The translations under genes and the position numbers were made by a program. 64,000 nucleotides of DNA from the NCBI GenBank assembly GCA_032158295.1, contig CM063246.1, positions 20,598,135 to 20,662,134 on the forward strand, written 5' to 3'. Positions within the stretch are counted from its first letter, which is position 1; each line of letters opens with the position of its first letter. Under the pieces are notes generated by a model. It had not been told where the DNA came from. It did not search any database and was given only the letters and a program-made list of their open reading frames with translations. Origin of the DNA: Pycnopodia helianthoides. Lineage: Eukaryota; Echinodermata; Asteroidea; Forcipulatida; Asteriidae. Shown in pieces: positions 1 to 12,791 of the stretch.

Positions 1-415
1 GTCACTTCCTTTGGAGTTCCTCCAACATTCTCCTCAAATCTTCAAAGGTTTCCTCTAGGTCTGCAGTTTACGGATTACAGATCTCTATTGGAGATTCTTT
101 GGTTTCATCACAAGGACGTACGAATGACATGATATCGAGCTCGTCCCTTCCTTCCGCTGACAAAAAAACCAACGCTTGAAACACACAAGCATCCAGGTAT
201 GCTGTCATCATTTTCTCAAAGACGGGTGCATTTCATGCAGAAAGACTCATTCTCAGGATGATTTGTAATTGAACCATTTTTGTACGTAAAGCAGACTTTG
301 TCATCGAGTCTTTTTAAGGTCACATCTCAAGTCAAGTCTCAAGTCCCAAAATAGTGCGACTCAAGTCCAACTCCCAGACTCAAGTTGCCAACGCTAATGT
401 CACGAAACTAAAGAA

Positions 416-643
416 TATAGAGTGCCGAAGGCGCAAGATGTGGAACCTATCTATTGTTGGAGCGTGAAATACACATGGGTGCCATTTCACCAAGCAAATG
501 TTTCGCTATACCATTGATAGCTATGGTCATTGATTGTACTGATCTACTGTTGCAGCAAAAGAGTTACTCGTTGAAATGGCGTCTGAGTAAACAATTCACA
601 TTTCAGCCCCGAGTTCCCTATCTTGCACCTTCGGCACTCTATA
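416..643. mobile_element. MITE-like element with 24-bp terminal inverted repeats
   Basis: The left end TATAGAGTGCCGAAGG is mirrored at the right end by CCTTCGGCACTCTATA. Over 24 positions the two ends differ at one base. The length is about 228 bp with no coding capacity. Target duplication is unclear because the ends themselves are TATA. Confidence 0.6.
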
Positions 644-779
644 ATCTATGAAATTGACTGAGCCTTTGATTATGTGCACTTAGTAACTGTTATGGTTATT
701 AGTGGACATTTTTCGGGTAATGGAACCAAAGTATCCTTTAAAAGTGTCTTTGCCCGGTAACCCGTAGGCCTGAAGGTAA

Positions 780-1010
780 CCCGTGAAGAGAAAATGGTGA
801 AGAACTCTCAGCTTTTAGATGTGGGAGGAAAACCCCCAACCGGGGTTCCACCTACCATGTGACATAGCAACACTGGATTTAGTCTGTGGAATTCAAGTTG
901 AGCATTCACTTTGTGACTGAACAAGCTGTTGTACCAGACATCATTCAAATCGAACACACAGGTGGCTCATTGGCCGGTAACTTTTTTTCTCTCCTGCCCA
1001 GTGACTATTG
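780..1010. repeat. Dispersed repeat, related copy at 46180-46400
   Basis: The segment containing CATAGCAACAC, TTTAGTCT and GGGAATTCAA followed by a TTCACTT-GTGAC motif recurs with divergence at 46280-46350. No coding potential or ends were identified. Confidence 0.4.
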
Positions 1011-1934
1011 CAGGAAGATCAGCCGTGGTGGCATTCCCCCTTTAATCTTTTCCCCATTGCATGCTCACTCTGAAGCGCTGCATTGAAAGTGTCAAAATAT
1101 TCATTAAGAGTGGGGCCGAGAAATTGATAACATTTGAGTCACATAATCTGTCGGAACATTGCAGCTGTTGTCCGCAGACAGCAAGATCCCGCCACGTCGA
1201 ACTGAGTTAATGCCGCGCTCGTCCTCAGCGGATAACAAACATGATTATGAATTCGATCATTTCTTTCCAATGTTCTCTTTTTGTTCGGTGCAGGTAGTAT
1301 AGATTTGTTTACACAACTGTCATTCTGAGGTTTAAAACTAACATGTAATTGGATTTTGATTGTCTCTTTTCTCAATTAACACGTCTTAGCCACTCGGCCT
1401 GTGAAATTTTCATCAAATAAAATGGTAACTTTTTCAAGAAAAAGACACAAGTTCTTTTTAAAGGGATTTTTTAAAATTTATGTTTGTACATGTCGTGTAT
1501 AGGCTTTATTTGATGTGGCAAATAAGAAATTAAAAAATGTTATTGAAGGGGAAAATAATTTTGAACATGGTTGTGTATAGGCGGGTTATACCCAAAGAGC
1601 AATTGAGACAGTCTCAAGTTTATCAAAACTAACTCTTGAGTTAAAAAATCATTCATGGTTTTTGTTGATTGATTTTGGTTTTAATATCCGTTCATACATC
1701 ATTCACACCTCATTGGTTTGCACCACGTCAGCCAGCAAGTACAAGTAAGTTTAGGGTATCAGGCTGGCCTATAGTGGTTTCTTTCCCTGCCTTTCACCTC
1801 AGTGGACCCCAGTTCCAATCCCACTCAGACTGGAGGCCTGCGTGTGGAATGACTTTTCAGTCCCCAACCTGATTGCGAGGGTTTGGATACCAAGTGCATT
1901 TGGAAATGTAACTCTGCGACAGAACGTGTTTAGA

Positions 1935-2055
1935 CATTCTGGGCCTCTTAAACCTCCCGTGGGCAAGTAAAAAGCACAGTTTACTAGCCTTGTGCGGGCT
2001 CCTTTATGAAAAAAAAAGCTTAAGCCCAAGGCACTATCAGCTGAACTAGATGTGC
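1935..2055. repeat. Dispersed repeat shared with 63715-63800
   Basis: GGGCAAGTAAAA, GCACAGTTTACT and AAAAGCTTAAG occur in the same order here and at 63735-63795, inside a larger repeat beginning with a CAGGGCTCG block near 63434. Both copies are degenerate. Confidence 0.45.
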
Positions 2056-2404
2056 TAAATTTTCTGCTCCGTGTGATGACCCATTTTCGCAAAACCAAAT
2101 GGGCATACTGAGCACACATGTAGCCTGCTATCAAGAACACCTGAACTTTTATTTGATACTTGATAAGTCTAGCGCTTGCATTTTCTAACTGTGAGTTTTT
2201 TGTGTGAAGGAAAAGAAAAAAATCACGCACTTTTAACGTGTCCAAATTTCAGTTTTAGAAGGAAATTCAGCCAAGCTTTTTGTGCATCGTACTCCAATGA
2301 ACAATACAGCCATGATGCATATATAGATAGTGCACATGTACACACCCACAGTGACAGTCTCCTTTGAATTTATCTTGATGGTAACAAGTCCTGATCAATA
2401 CGCG

Positions 2405-2640
2405 TAATGGCGTGATTCAATGGCGGCCATCATTAAGGACGGCGCGGCCTTTTGTCCGGTCATCACCGTCTCCGTCCCCTCACTGACTCCGACTCCCCCC
2501 CCCTGTTAGCATGTCGCCTTTGTGCAAATGTCAGGGGGGGGGGCCGTTGACAGGTGAAAAAGGTGGCAAACGGGGGAGAAAAGAACGGGGCGTGTGATTT
2601 CCTCCACAACCGTCTCTATGTATACATCATTTCCGCCCTG
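2405..2640. promoter_or_regulatory. CpG-rich noncoding block, possible regulatory element
   Basis: This is a local rise in CpG, with a YY1-like GGCCGCCATTG (minus strand, about 2420-2430) and two short poly(C)/poly(G) runs. It does not look like any repeat family seen here and has no open frame of interest. Function is a guess. Confidence 0.2.
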
Positions 2641-3773
2641 GAGGTCGAGATGCTAAAAAAAAAATTATCGTGACTTTTGTTTTGCTTTCTCATACGCCGG
2701 CTATTCATACTTCCGTATAGGCTGCATTGCATGGCAACTGAGCCGTTCTGAATGAAATGCCAATCAGTTATACAGTGACTGACAGTTTTGTTTTGTTAAA
2801 TTTTTGCACACCAGAATGTCTCTTATTCCTAAAGTTGAGTAGGAAATAAAAGATAGTTTAAGAGTAAAGGCTTTTACTATTGACTGTACAAAAAACAACA
2901 ACTTATTGTTTTCATACTTGCTACATATTTAATAATTATGCTGTCCCTAGCATAATCCTCTGTTGACCTAGGAAGAAATTTTGTGCCTTGAGTTTCCAAG
3001 ATCTGAACACAACTCTACATGACCTGCATGTATCAGGGATGAGATTTGACAAACGTGAAAATTCCTGAAAAATGGCTGGTGGGCCTGGGTTCCCCCTTAG
3101 TCTAGACCCAGAACATCTTAGATGTTACAATTCAGGAGGTTTACAGACTCTGTGCATCACCAGACTAAAGGTTTGGACACAATGTGGACTATTTCTGTCT
3201 CCCTTTGGTGACAGCTTTACTGCAAATGTGAAAGCTCAAGGAGATTTTGAGAAAATCCCGAGAAACCACACGCCTGATGTATAGGTCCTTAATGGAAAGA
3301 GTATCCTAACGTATGACACCCACTAGACTGAAGTTATATGATCCCTAAAGTTCAGGGCATTTCCAAGCCCGTCCCTTAGGCCACGATCATTCACAATATT
3401 CAAACAATGTATGGAACGTTTCGTGGGGACGACGTACAAAACTCCAGTGAACCGACTGCACAGCTGATGTTTGGCAGCTTTAAGGGACCCCCTGCTTCCT
3501 TGGCCGATGATGAAGGGTTTCTTGTGTACATCATACAAACACAGTCTACAGAGTGTACATGCTAAACCTGAAAGGTGATAGAACTGGTACATCATTGGTT
3601 TTTAGAGGCGCACATTCATTCCAATCCTCCAGTTTTCAAGAAACCTTATCAGGATATAACATACATATAAGAACCCCAATGGATATAAGTCTAAGTTATT
3701 GGCTTTTTGGGGGCTATCCTTGGATAATTGTGTGCAATTTTTTCCCCGTTTTCTACTTTTGTTTATTTAATGT

Positions 3774-3974
3774 CAAGTAATGAGCCACAAGGGAAACTGA
3801 CTGGGTAAATTTCAAATGGTTTGGGGTTGAACAAAGAAAAATTGACTAGAGCGGGATTTGAACCAACGACCTCCGGATTAACGTACCGGCGCTCTACCAA
3901 CTGAGCTATCTAGCCCTATGTTGGCGGTCTCCCTATTTTGTCAATATCTTTGTTCGGGGGTGCAACCCCAAACC
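3774..3974 (-). mobile_element. tRNA-bearing SINE-like insertion with 15-bp target duplication
   Basis: The element is flanked by perfect direct repeats TTGTTTATTTAATGT at 3759-3773 and 3975-3989. On the minus strand its middle (about 3846-3918) reads as a tRNA: a 7-bp acceptor stem GGCTAGA/TCTAGTC with one wobble pair, box A-like TAGCTCAGTTGGTAGAGC, and box B GGTTCAAATCC. The tRNA is flanked by inverted GGTTTGGGGTTG...AACAAAGA arms on both sides. A partial relative lies at 50424-50562. Confidence 0.75.
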
Positions 3975-4439
3975 TTGTTTATTTAATGTTACATGTACCT
4001 TGAAAGTTTTTTGCCATATTCTTGCAGTATTTTTTCAAAATAAATTCAAATCAAATCATTATCATAAAGGGATGGTACAGCATTGGATTTGGAACAGTAC
4101 ATCTGTACCAATCCTCTCATTTTAGAATACATCATCATACATGGATTGGGGGGGGGGGTGGGGATCGGTACATCATGGATTTCTGGAGGAGTACATTCAC
4201 CCACATGCTATAGTTTCCAAGAAACGAAATGGTGCATCATTTGGATACAGTTTAGTCTTCTAGTTTTCAATAAATACCCCCAAAAGGGTACATGGTTGAT
4301 TGTATTTTGGGGCATGCTGGATGTCTAGAACAACAGTACACATGTATAAAATCACACTTGATTACAGACCATAAATAACACAAAAAGAGGTCAAAAGGCT
4401 TTGACTAGCGCAGCTTCCAGACTTTGGAAGAAGTCTCTA

Positions 4440-4620
4440 CAGGGTTGAAGACAGCCAGGCCTGACAGTTGGTTCACCTAAGGGCAAGGCAGTTTTTCCTC
4501 GGGCATTCTCTACGAGGGAAATGTAAACTTCTCACTGGAACATTTCAAGGGGGCACCAAGGCAAAGACCGGGGCCATCAGTGGCCCCCGAGAAGTATCAG
4601 CCCTGGGACAGCGTAAAGGT
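4440..4620. repeat. Dispersed repeat (gene-free), relatives at 31735-31890, 37545-37690, 45610-45770, 62700-62800
   Basis: It is recognised by a shared order of motifs: GGGCA-AGGC, TTTTTCCTCG, GAGGG.A..T..A and GGGGCACCAAGGC. Copies are strongly diverged. Ends and class were not determined. Confidence 0.4.
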
Positions 4621-4984
4621 TTGTAGCAGAAAACAACAACACCAACAACTGTTTTCATCAATTATCCAAAGCACTTCACTTTAATGGGCTGCCACTGTTT
4701 TCCTGATCAATGTGTATCTGCATGAAATGCTATCACATAAAAAATAAAATGTGTTTCACTGAAGGTCGGATTTAATTAAAACTATAACTGCGCAGACTGT
4801 GCAGAACCGAAATCATAATATTTCATTCTCCGATACCGTTCTCTCAAAACGTACAAGCACAAGTAATATTCATAGAAGTAATATTCGCCATTTCTAACTT
4901 TGCTTCATCGCACCTGATGAAGGCGCATCGAAGCACACATTATTTTTCAGACAGGAACGAAGAGTAATTTTAAAATTATGAGAC

Positions 4985-5268
4985 CCAATTATGAGAACAC
5001 CTTGTAACTGTTTACAATGTGGCGCAATCTGCAGCCAACCATGCCACAAACACCGGGGCAAAACCTCTTCTCTCAACGATTTAAGTGTACCGGGTTATTG
5101 TACGTGCCGTGCCGTACACAAAACAGGGAGATCATGGCTTTTAAGTACCATCCAAAGGACCGAAGCAATTATGTTTAAGTGTCTTTCTCAAGGACACCCA
5201 TACCATGACCTGCAGGACCTGAGCCCTCGCACTCTGAAAACACCAGAACTGAGTCTGGTGCATTTAGA
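4985..5268 (-). mobile_element. tRNA-derived SINE, (ATT)-tailed family, diverged copy
   Basis: The body matches the copies at 18652, 26531 and 48904: ACACCTTGTAA-TGTTTACAA, GCGCAAT.TGCAGCCAA.CA, ACACCGGGGCAAA.CC and TTAAGTGTCTT.CTCAAGGACAC on the plus strand. The tRNA head lies to the right and is degraded. Confidence 0.6.
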
Positions 5269-6885
5269 CCGTACTCAGCCACAACATCTGAATAGAACTT
5301 TTACATTTTTCCCAGTGTGCTCTTAATTACCAGATGGCTAAAGCACCTACAAGCTCCGAGCCTGAAATCAGATGATCAAAATGGTACAACCCTAGCAATT
5401 AGGCCGCCGTCGCGGAGGTCCGCCAATGGAAACCCGCACACACAACTCTCAGCCAGTGATAGGCCTTTCTTAAACTGAACTCGGTGAGGGCGCTGTTTGA
5501 GGTATTGACCTCATACATGCAAGGGGTCATAACCACTTCCCATTGGTATTCTGAAGAGAAAAAAATTGTGCCCAAGTATTATTTACTATTAACTTTTTTT
5601 AGCTTCTTGAGTAATTGTTTTCTTTTGAAATATTTTTGCCACAATGAAATCCTGACTTGACAAAGGAAAGACAACAGAATTAGCACCGGAATTTGATGTT
5701 GTCAAGTTTAAAAATTGAGTAGGCACAGATGGCCGAAAATCTGTCATGGTATGCTGGAATCTCAGAACGCTCAGACTTACTTCCCATTGAGCTAAATATA
5801 ATGACAATCAATGGTGGCAGCCTGTCCATTCTTGTTTGCCACAATTGTACAACAACAGGACAAAGGTCTGGAATCGGGGTTACACAATAACCCCCCGGAA
5901 AGGGATTTTACAAGGCATGTTTTCCAGCACCTGTTGTCACTCTTTGTACAGGTTTAAAATAGCGTATCACGCTAGGTGCTTGCCTCAACTCGCTATACTC
6001 TAGAAAACTCCGGGTGGATATAAACGCCCCCAAAAAATGAGGAAAATCTGAAGTTGGCTCCGGCATTAAAAAACGTCCGCCGTAAGTCTGTCTAGAAGAA
6101 ATTTGCGGATAAACACATCGTCCAACGTGAAGTGGTAAAAAAAAATCTTGACAATATCCAGCAGTATATTACAACTTCTCTTTAAAATGATGGGTAAAAG
6201 GATGCGGGGAAACTAGTCCAGCTAAGGGAGAAGGGGAACTGTAATTAAACACCAGATTCCTTCATCATCTTGATGAGTCTGTCTACACCGACCCGACGTA
6301 TCTGTAAACATTCCGATTGCATGTCAACACCGCATAAATGCAAAAACATCCCAACTGATTGTTACCAAATCATCATTGCTATTTGATCAAGATATCTCGA
6401 TGACAAGATAAGGAATAGGGACAAACAGAAGAAAATGGGTTTGAAGAGTTTGATCTTTCAACTACTCCTCGGTTGTCAAAAAGCTCTCCAGCGCAGAAAA
6501 CAGTGTCAAATTTAAATGTAAATTCTTCAGGAAATCCCAAATTTGACAGACGGTGGAATTTTCATTAAAGTACACACCAATATATAGCAATTTAGGTGAA
6601 AGTATGATTTTGTTTTAAACCACTGAGCAATAATGTGCACTAAACTCCTCACGGTTCCTTATATAGTCTGGTAAAGAATGCACCCATTAAACAAATACCA
6701 TGAAGTAAAATCTCTGTTAGTTAGGGAGCGTCTCAAAGTGGGAATGGCAGGAATTACAGGGATAGACAGTTATCAATCTGCCACCATCTTTGTCAAGTCC
6801 CCCCACACACAATCACAATCACAATCACCAACACACCCATCATGAGACCATACTAATTTGTTTATCCTATGGACTCAGTTTGGTC

Positions 6886-7245
6886 GCATCACTTTGAGAG
6901 CAGTGAAACACAACATGGTTTCACATTGATACAGGTTTCTCGTTCTGATCCTCTCAATTTCAAGACTAACGCAGAACGTTTTCTAGAGAAAAATTCACGA
7001 AGAAAGTCGCTCACATTGGCTCCTTTGAAAAACAATCATCCAAAATATAAATAATGTGTTTTGTTGCATCACTTTGAGAGCAGTGAAACACAACATGGTT
7101 TCACATTGATACAGGTTTCTCGTTCTGATCCTCTCCATTTCAAGAATAACGCAGAACGTTTTCTAGAGAAAAATTCACGAAGAAAGTCGCTCACATTGGC
7201 TCTTTTGAAAAAACAATCATCCAAAATATAAATAACGTGTTTTGT
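6886..7245. repeat. Tandem duplication, 2 x 180 bp
   Basis: The unit starting GCATCACTTTGAGAG at 6886 restarts at 7066. The copies differ at only a few positions. The first copy holds part of a 61-codon open frame that I regard as accidental. Confidence 0.9.
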
Positions 7246-9958
7246 ACGTGTAGCGCTTCATGCCCCACTCATGCACTAACTTCATTAGCCTTAACAGGGT
7301 AGGAACACAGAGAGTGAAAACACTAGAAAAATCACAGGCTTTGACATGTTTGAGAAGAAAATATTTCTCTCGATAATTGGTTAACCACTCAAGACACAGT
7401 GGGTAAAGCTTTCTTCAATTTTAGGACGAGTACAAATCAACGTCTTGAAGACAAGCACAGCTACACATTCGAGATGCTCTTCCAGTCCCCCATTAGCGTC
7501 TTAATCCTCCAATGGCGATTTTGTTGTTGCCGATGAGGCACAGATGATTGTGGGCCAATATGCGCAGATGCACGCCCATGGAAACAGAGCGAGGCCTTAT
7601 TACTGTATAATGTCTTTCTGCAATTGACCCTGTTGCTGGGGATGGTGGTTCGATTGAAGAGGATCAAGCTGAACACATGGGGAGTGCATCTTAACATATC
7701 TCTATTAAAGCATCCTTCCCAGTCACAAAATGCAGATATTTTGGTCTGAAATGAAGAGTTTTGTCTGACATGCTAGCTTTTGAGCAACGAGAGTATTACA
7801 ATTAGTTTTGATCTTGTGCGTCCAAAATCTGGTGTTGGAAAACAGTGAAAACGGTGATGGTTTTTTCCCCACTATTTTCATGCGACTCCGATGGTGGGTT
7901 GACCTTAAACTTTCATGGATGTACAACACCAAGAACTATTTTCAAACGGTTTGAAAGTTCACTAACATGTAGAGTTGGAGCAAGGTACTGTTTCTCATGA
8001 TGGAAAAAATGACCAAAAATGCCCGGGACTATAAAAAAAGGTTGCATGCAAAACAACGGCGATAATTAGCACAGAGTTAACATAAAAAGGCACACTTAAC
8101 AAGTTTTCACAATTTTTTTCCCAGCTGATTTAAAAAATGGTACCCTACATTTTGGTGACACATCTCTTGAAAAGCTAGATTGGAAACAAAAGTACACCTC
8201 CGAAAAAAAAACAATCTTGTCTCATCTCGCCCCTAAATTACATTGGAGAGTTTGAGGGTGCCAGCAACAGTAAGTGGCATTTACTCTGTAAATTGGAGGT
8301 CTAATTACTTTATTGCAGCGTCGAACATCAGAGGGCTGCCCTCGTGACATGTCCCGACACAATTCTAGTTTCTCCGAGCGAGATGATAAACCCATTAACA
8401 TGAAAAGCTCTGATCAAATTTGTTGTGGTTTCATTATGAAAAACTGATAAAAAAAATGACACTGGAAAAGTTGTTCAATAAAATTATAAATCAGCTATCC
8501 AGCTTTTTGTCCACACATAATAAAGGCAATTCTAAGATTGTCAAACACAAACTCTAGTCAAATTCTACAATTTTTAATTTATTTTTTGATAATATTTTTA
8601 TCCTTTGTGATAACAAGGTGTATCCTGAATGTCTTTATATGCATAATTAACTAGAGACCATTCAATATAACTAATGTTCAATAACCAATGTTCAAAATTG
8701 TAGGTGGGTGGGTCCAGGAAACAAATTACCCTCTCGGTTTTTATGTCAACTGTCAAAGTTGCACATGAAAGTCATTAAAAACTTCAGCTGTCATCCTAGA
8801 ACCATTGAAATATCCTGAGCTGGACTAGCAGTGTTCTCGAATATCTGCTTTATTTGGAGCATCACTTTGTCCTTTCAGTTTTAAAATTGAAAACTGGGGG
8901 GTGTGGGTCAACCCATTTTTTTTTTTAAAGCCTGAACTTGTTATAAATTGGATTCATCTGAATAGCTCCTTAGTGTAAAGTCAAATTTACAGCACCGAAT
9001 GTCAGCAAACAATACTTGCATTCCAAACAAAAGCAGAGTAGAAACTCAGATCGTCTCATCAAAATTACAACGTATATATATATGTACATGTATCACTTGA
9101 GCTGAAAAATCAACACGAACTAAAGTTATCCATTGACATGCCTGCACCTCACTCGATCGATTTCACCCAGTTTTTTTCTTCTTTCCTGTTTCGTCCTCTT
9201 TCACCATAAATCTAGCTCTCTAATTGGCCATGTACTAAACATCTCTGAGTTGTCGCTGTCCCACCATCAACGCCCGATGCTTTTGACCGCTTTCGCCCCC
9301 CCCTCCATCAATCCTCCAGCCGCAGGGTATTCATGTTTCCATGACAACCAGCTGATCAATGACTTGCATGTTTGGAGGGCATGGCGGACAAGACATGGAG
9401 AAGAAGCGAGCGTGTAGAGTACACTCTGCTCACTGCACACGCACAATCTGAACATAATCATGGGTTCTTGAATTGGGAATGCTTTAATGGTCGTGTGATT
9501 TGATTTCCAAAATATGCTGAATATACCAAGCATTATAGACTATAGGTTCTGGTGCAGTTTGAACTCAATTATGTATTTGTTAAATAAAATATCCATTACA
9601 CAAGTTGTAGAAACTTCTTTTCTTTCACACACAGACACTACACATACTTGAAAAACACTAGAAATATCGTCGCTGGTCACATGAAGTGACCTATATGGTC
9701 CACAGCCAAAAACTCCAAGTCTGTGTTTGGAGAAAATTTTCAAACTGCTGGTTTGGAGTCTGCTTACTATTTTTTTTAAAAAATTCTCAGGACAAAAAAT
9801 AAAGCTGACTTCTTTATTTGTACAGAACGGCCACTATTTTTTTAATTCTTGCAGCTATTTTTAAGAGTAATTAATTCCCAAACACATACGTCACTTTGTG
9901 AAAATGAAAAAAAGAAAGATTTTCCCATTCTATGTACAAACCAATGCATACATGTACA
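7246..9958. other. Noncoding intronic stretch with scattered motifs
   Basis: No gene is visible. 7810-7925 carries the shared core of the TTAA-type elements (see 34720 and 37135) without clear ends. 9335-9348 is GTTTCCATGACAAC, a good fit to the palindromic RFX X-box, inside a low-repeat block at 9120-9440. A short TA-rich run lies at 9069-9088. Confidence 0.4.
9335..9348. promoter_or_regulatory. X-box-like motif (RFX site)
   Basis: GTTTCCATGACAAC fits the GTNNCC-AT-RRNAAC form bound by RFX factors. It lies in a 300-bp low-repeat, relatively GC-rich block, which is mild support for a cis-regulatory element. One motif alone is weak evidence. Confidence 0.3.
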
Positions 9959-9959
9959 A

Positions 9960-10258
9960 GTCACTTCTGCAGGCGCTAAGCTTCAGGTCCAACAGACTGG
10001 TCACTTCGTTAAAACGCTAAGCTTCAGGTCCAACAGAAAGGTCACTTCTGAAAGCGCTAAGCTTCAGGTCCAACAGATAGGTCACTTCGTGAAAACACTA
10101 AGCTTCAGGTCCAACAGATAGGTCACTTCTGAAAGCGCTAAGCTTTAGGTCCAACAGACAGGTCACTTCTGAAAGCGCTAAGCTTCAGGTCCAACAGACA
10201 GGTCACTTCTGAAAGAGCTAAGCTTTAAGTCCAACAGATAGGTCACTTTGTGAAAGCG
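9960..10258. repeat. Tandem array, 40/41-bp unit, about 7.4 copies
   Basis: GTCACTT starts occur at 9960, 10000, 10041, 10081, 10122, 10162, 10202 and 10242. Each unit carries GCTAAGCTT and GGTCCAACAGA. The first four units alternate between a 40-bp CTTCTG form and a 41-bp CTTCGT form. Confidence 0.95.
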
Positions 10259-11465
10259 CAAAAGTCAGACTACACAAGTTTGGCACCATATACCAGCGCT
10301 TTGTATCTCATGGGTAAAGTGGCTTGTCGTGATACGCTACTTCGTGGAAACACAAAATGGCAAATCTAGTGATACGTTGTTCCTGCGAATTAGTGTATGT
10401 ATACAAAACTGTTCTGTATTAGGTGCTCAAACTTGCTGAAAATGTTAACAGTAATGAGTGTATAAAAATAATTTACAAAATTGTGTGACTTTTTTTGTGT
10501 GTTAAATACAGGTTGCGACATGGAACCAGCGACAATATAAAAACAAAATACCTCTGCATAAGTTCTTCTATTAGGCAACCCTAAAGGTACAATATAACAC
10601 TGGTTTTTAGAAAGTGACTCGTGTAGTCTATCCACACCTCTAACTTTGAATAAGATTCTGTAAAAGTGTCATCAATTTGGTAGCTTCTTTTTGAGTGAAC
10701 ACTAAATAACAGTCTATATTTTGCAATGGTTATTTCAAGGATTTTTTTTACAGCGCTTATCTTAATTTGAACAGAGTTGGGGTCAGAGGGGAAAGGGAGT
10801 TGGGGCAGTGTTCTTGTACGTGATGGTATTTCAGAGAGCAAAATTTCTCAGGAATTAGAGCAGGTATCAAGTATATACATTAACACGGAACCTGTCTGAT
10901 GATTAAACAGCTGTTGTATTGTTTTCCAACAAATGATGTATCACACCTTTAGCCACATTTTACTCTTTGCTCTACTACAAATGGCTGTATTATTGATTCA
11001 TAAATAAACACAATATTGTTTGTGCTCATGGGTCTTTCAGTCAACTGTGTGCAACGGTTCGTCAACGCTTCGTAAATACGGTGTACCCAAGATTGAAGCC
11101 ATCAAAATCGAACCTCAACGCACAATTTTGAGGATCCTTAATCCTTATAAACCCCATCAACTTTTTTTTTAATATCTTCATTTTACGTGACATGCCGGAA
11201 GCTGGGGATAACAACTTTGAATAATAGATGAGATATGGCATGTGAGTACACATGTTTAACCTTCTAGCTTCATAAATTATGAACGTAATTCTTGTCTGGG
11301 ACTGAGTTTCGATATGACCGATTAGTTTAGTACCCCCGCCGGTAAGCTTAATGGCTCTTGATTGCATAATTAAGGCCCTCTTGGTCAACGATTGAAGATA
11401 AGGCAGAGTGTGATGTGGGTAATACTGTGGAGCCCTACGGGCTTACTCTCTTTGAATCAAGATGA

Positions 11466-11670
11466 GGTACAACATTGGTAATAGACCAATGTCATGCTGC
11501 CACCATCTTGGTCATGATCCCTGTATCCAATAACAGCAATGAATGCTTATTATTCATTACCTAAAAAGGAACCAGACTGTTTCTCCTTCCAGCCTCGGTT
11601 TGGTTACATTGATTTGAATGGGAGAAAAAAATCAAGATGGCTGCACCATGATTAAGGTCTATGTTGACAA
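11466..11670. repeat. Dispersed repeat, inverted relative at 33598-33745
   Basis: AAGGAACCAGACTGT, CAGCCTCGGTTTGGTTACAT and ATCAAGATGGC here appear reverse-complemented at 33608-33700. The YY1-like AAGATGGC motif is part of the repeat, so it is not independent evidence for a promoter. Confidence 0.6.
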
Positions 11671-11999
11671 AACTGCTGAGACTATGCGTGGACATATTCG
11701 CTGCGGATTTTGGCGATATTTCAAAAACGCGACCACCTTTTGAAATGACATTTTCACAGGTTAGTTTGATTGTATATCTATCTACATTTATGTAGGATTA
11801 AAACAATCAAACGGTCCCCCAAACCAAAGGTACGCTTTGCCTTTAATACATATTTAAAAGTGCCTTTAATACAAAAATGCCTTAGATTATCACTGTTATT
11901 ATTACATAGAAACCTTTCCTATACACAAACAAACGAAACCGCGAGCAAACAAAACACACACAGTATGTAGGTCTTCACAGAAACCCAAGAAGCAGTCCA

Positions 12000-12436
12000 C
12001 GCCTCGATTATAACCTCTCTCCGAGCAGAGGTTTCCATTCCATAAATTGATTGATATTTCATATTTATTCCGGTCTCATCATTTCACTTCCACATGCCTG
12101 ATCCGACAAAAGCTTATTACCTACAGCCCTGCCGGCCTGCCGACCCTCCGGCAAAATTCATGTTGTTGATGCCTTTCATTTGGCTCCGTGGCTTCACCAA
12201 ATTGGTGCATTTGCACTGACTGGTCCCCAGCAAGTGCAGTCCGATGTCTATTTCAATCAAGTGAATTGTCATTTTTAATACAGTTCATGCATAGCAATTA
12301 TTTGATGGCAATGAGATACAGCGGACAGCAAGATTAATGGCTAATACCTTTTATGCAAATGAGACACTGGTGTCCAAAGCCGGCGTACATGTGGATTTTT
12401 AATTGTGACGGCTGGAATTCATGCTCGGTCTGGTGT
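12000..12436. promoter_or_regulatory. Low-repeat block with octamer and homeodomain-type motifs (enhancer candidate)
   Basis: A complex, non-repetitive 430-bp stretch. It contains ATGCAAAT (about 12354), several TAAT cores and ATTGATTGAT, and is unlike the surrounding repeats. It sits in the presumed junctophilin intron. It is a candidate conserved noncoding element from composition and motifs only. Confidence 0.25.
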
Positions 12437-12791
12437 TTAAAGGGGACACGCTGCCTCGAATTGGGCGATTTTGGGCGACGAAAAGCGTTTGTTATGTAAT
12501 GAACATGGTTGGAAAGATAGTTTGGAAAAGTAGATTATGATGATCCACACAAATATGCCTCAAAATTGTGTGGTTTTTCTGTTACTTCTTGTAAAGTAAC
12601 ACAGTCCATTTCTGACTCCACAAAATGGCAGTAGCCGAACAGTGGCTACGACTGGATTGCTAAAAAGTCCTATTGTTTAACATTGTTGCTGCTGCCAATG
12701 AGCCATTATAGCCGTAGCCGAAGTCCCTTGAGTCTGGGCTTGATTTCACAAAGTGCTACATGTAAGATTTGAGGGCAACGTGCCCCTTTGA
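12437..12791. mobile_element. TTAA-type foldback MITE (relative of 30895-31136)
   Basis: It is bounded by TTAA (12437) and TTGA (12788). The left end AAAGGGGACACGCTGCCT matches the reverse complement of the right end of 30895-31136, and the internal GTTATGTAATGAA.ATGG.TGGAAAGAT is shared. The right half is diverged and carries a short internal inverted segment. Confidence 0.6.

Noticed and set aside
3846..3918. Functional tRNA gene
   Set aside because: Box A, box B and the acceptor stem look good, but the anticodon stem and loop do not fit a standard 5-bp/7-nt arm. The segment lies inside an element with target duplications and a second truncated copy.
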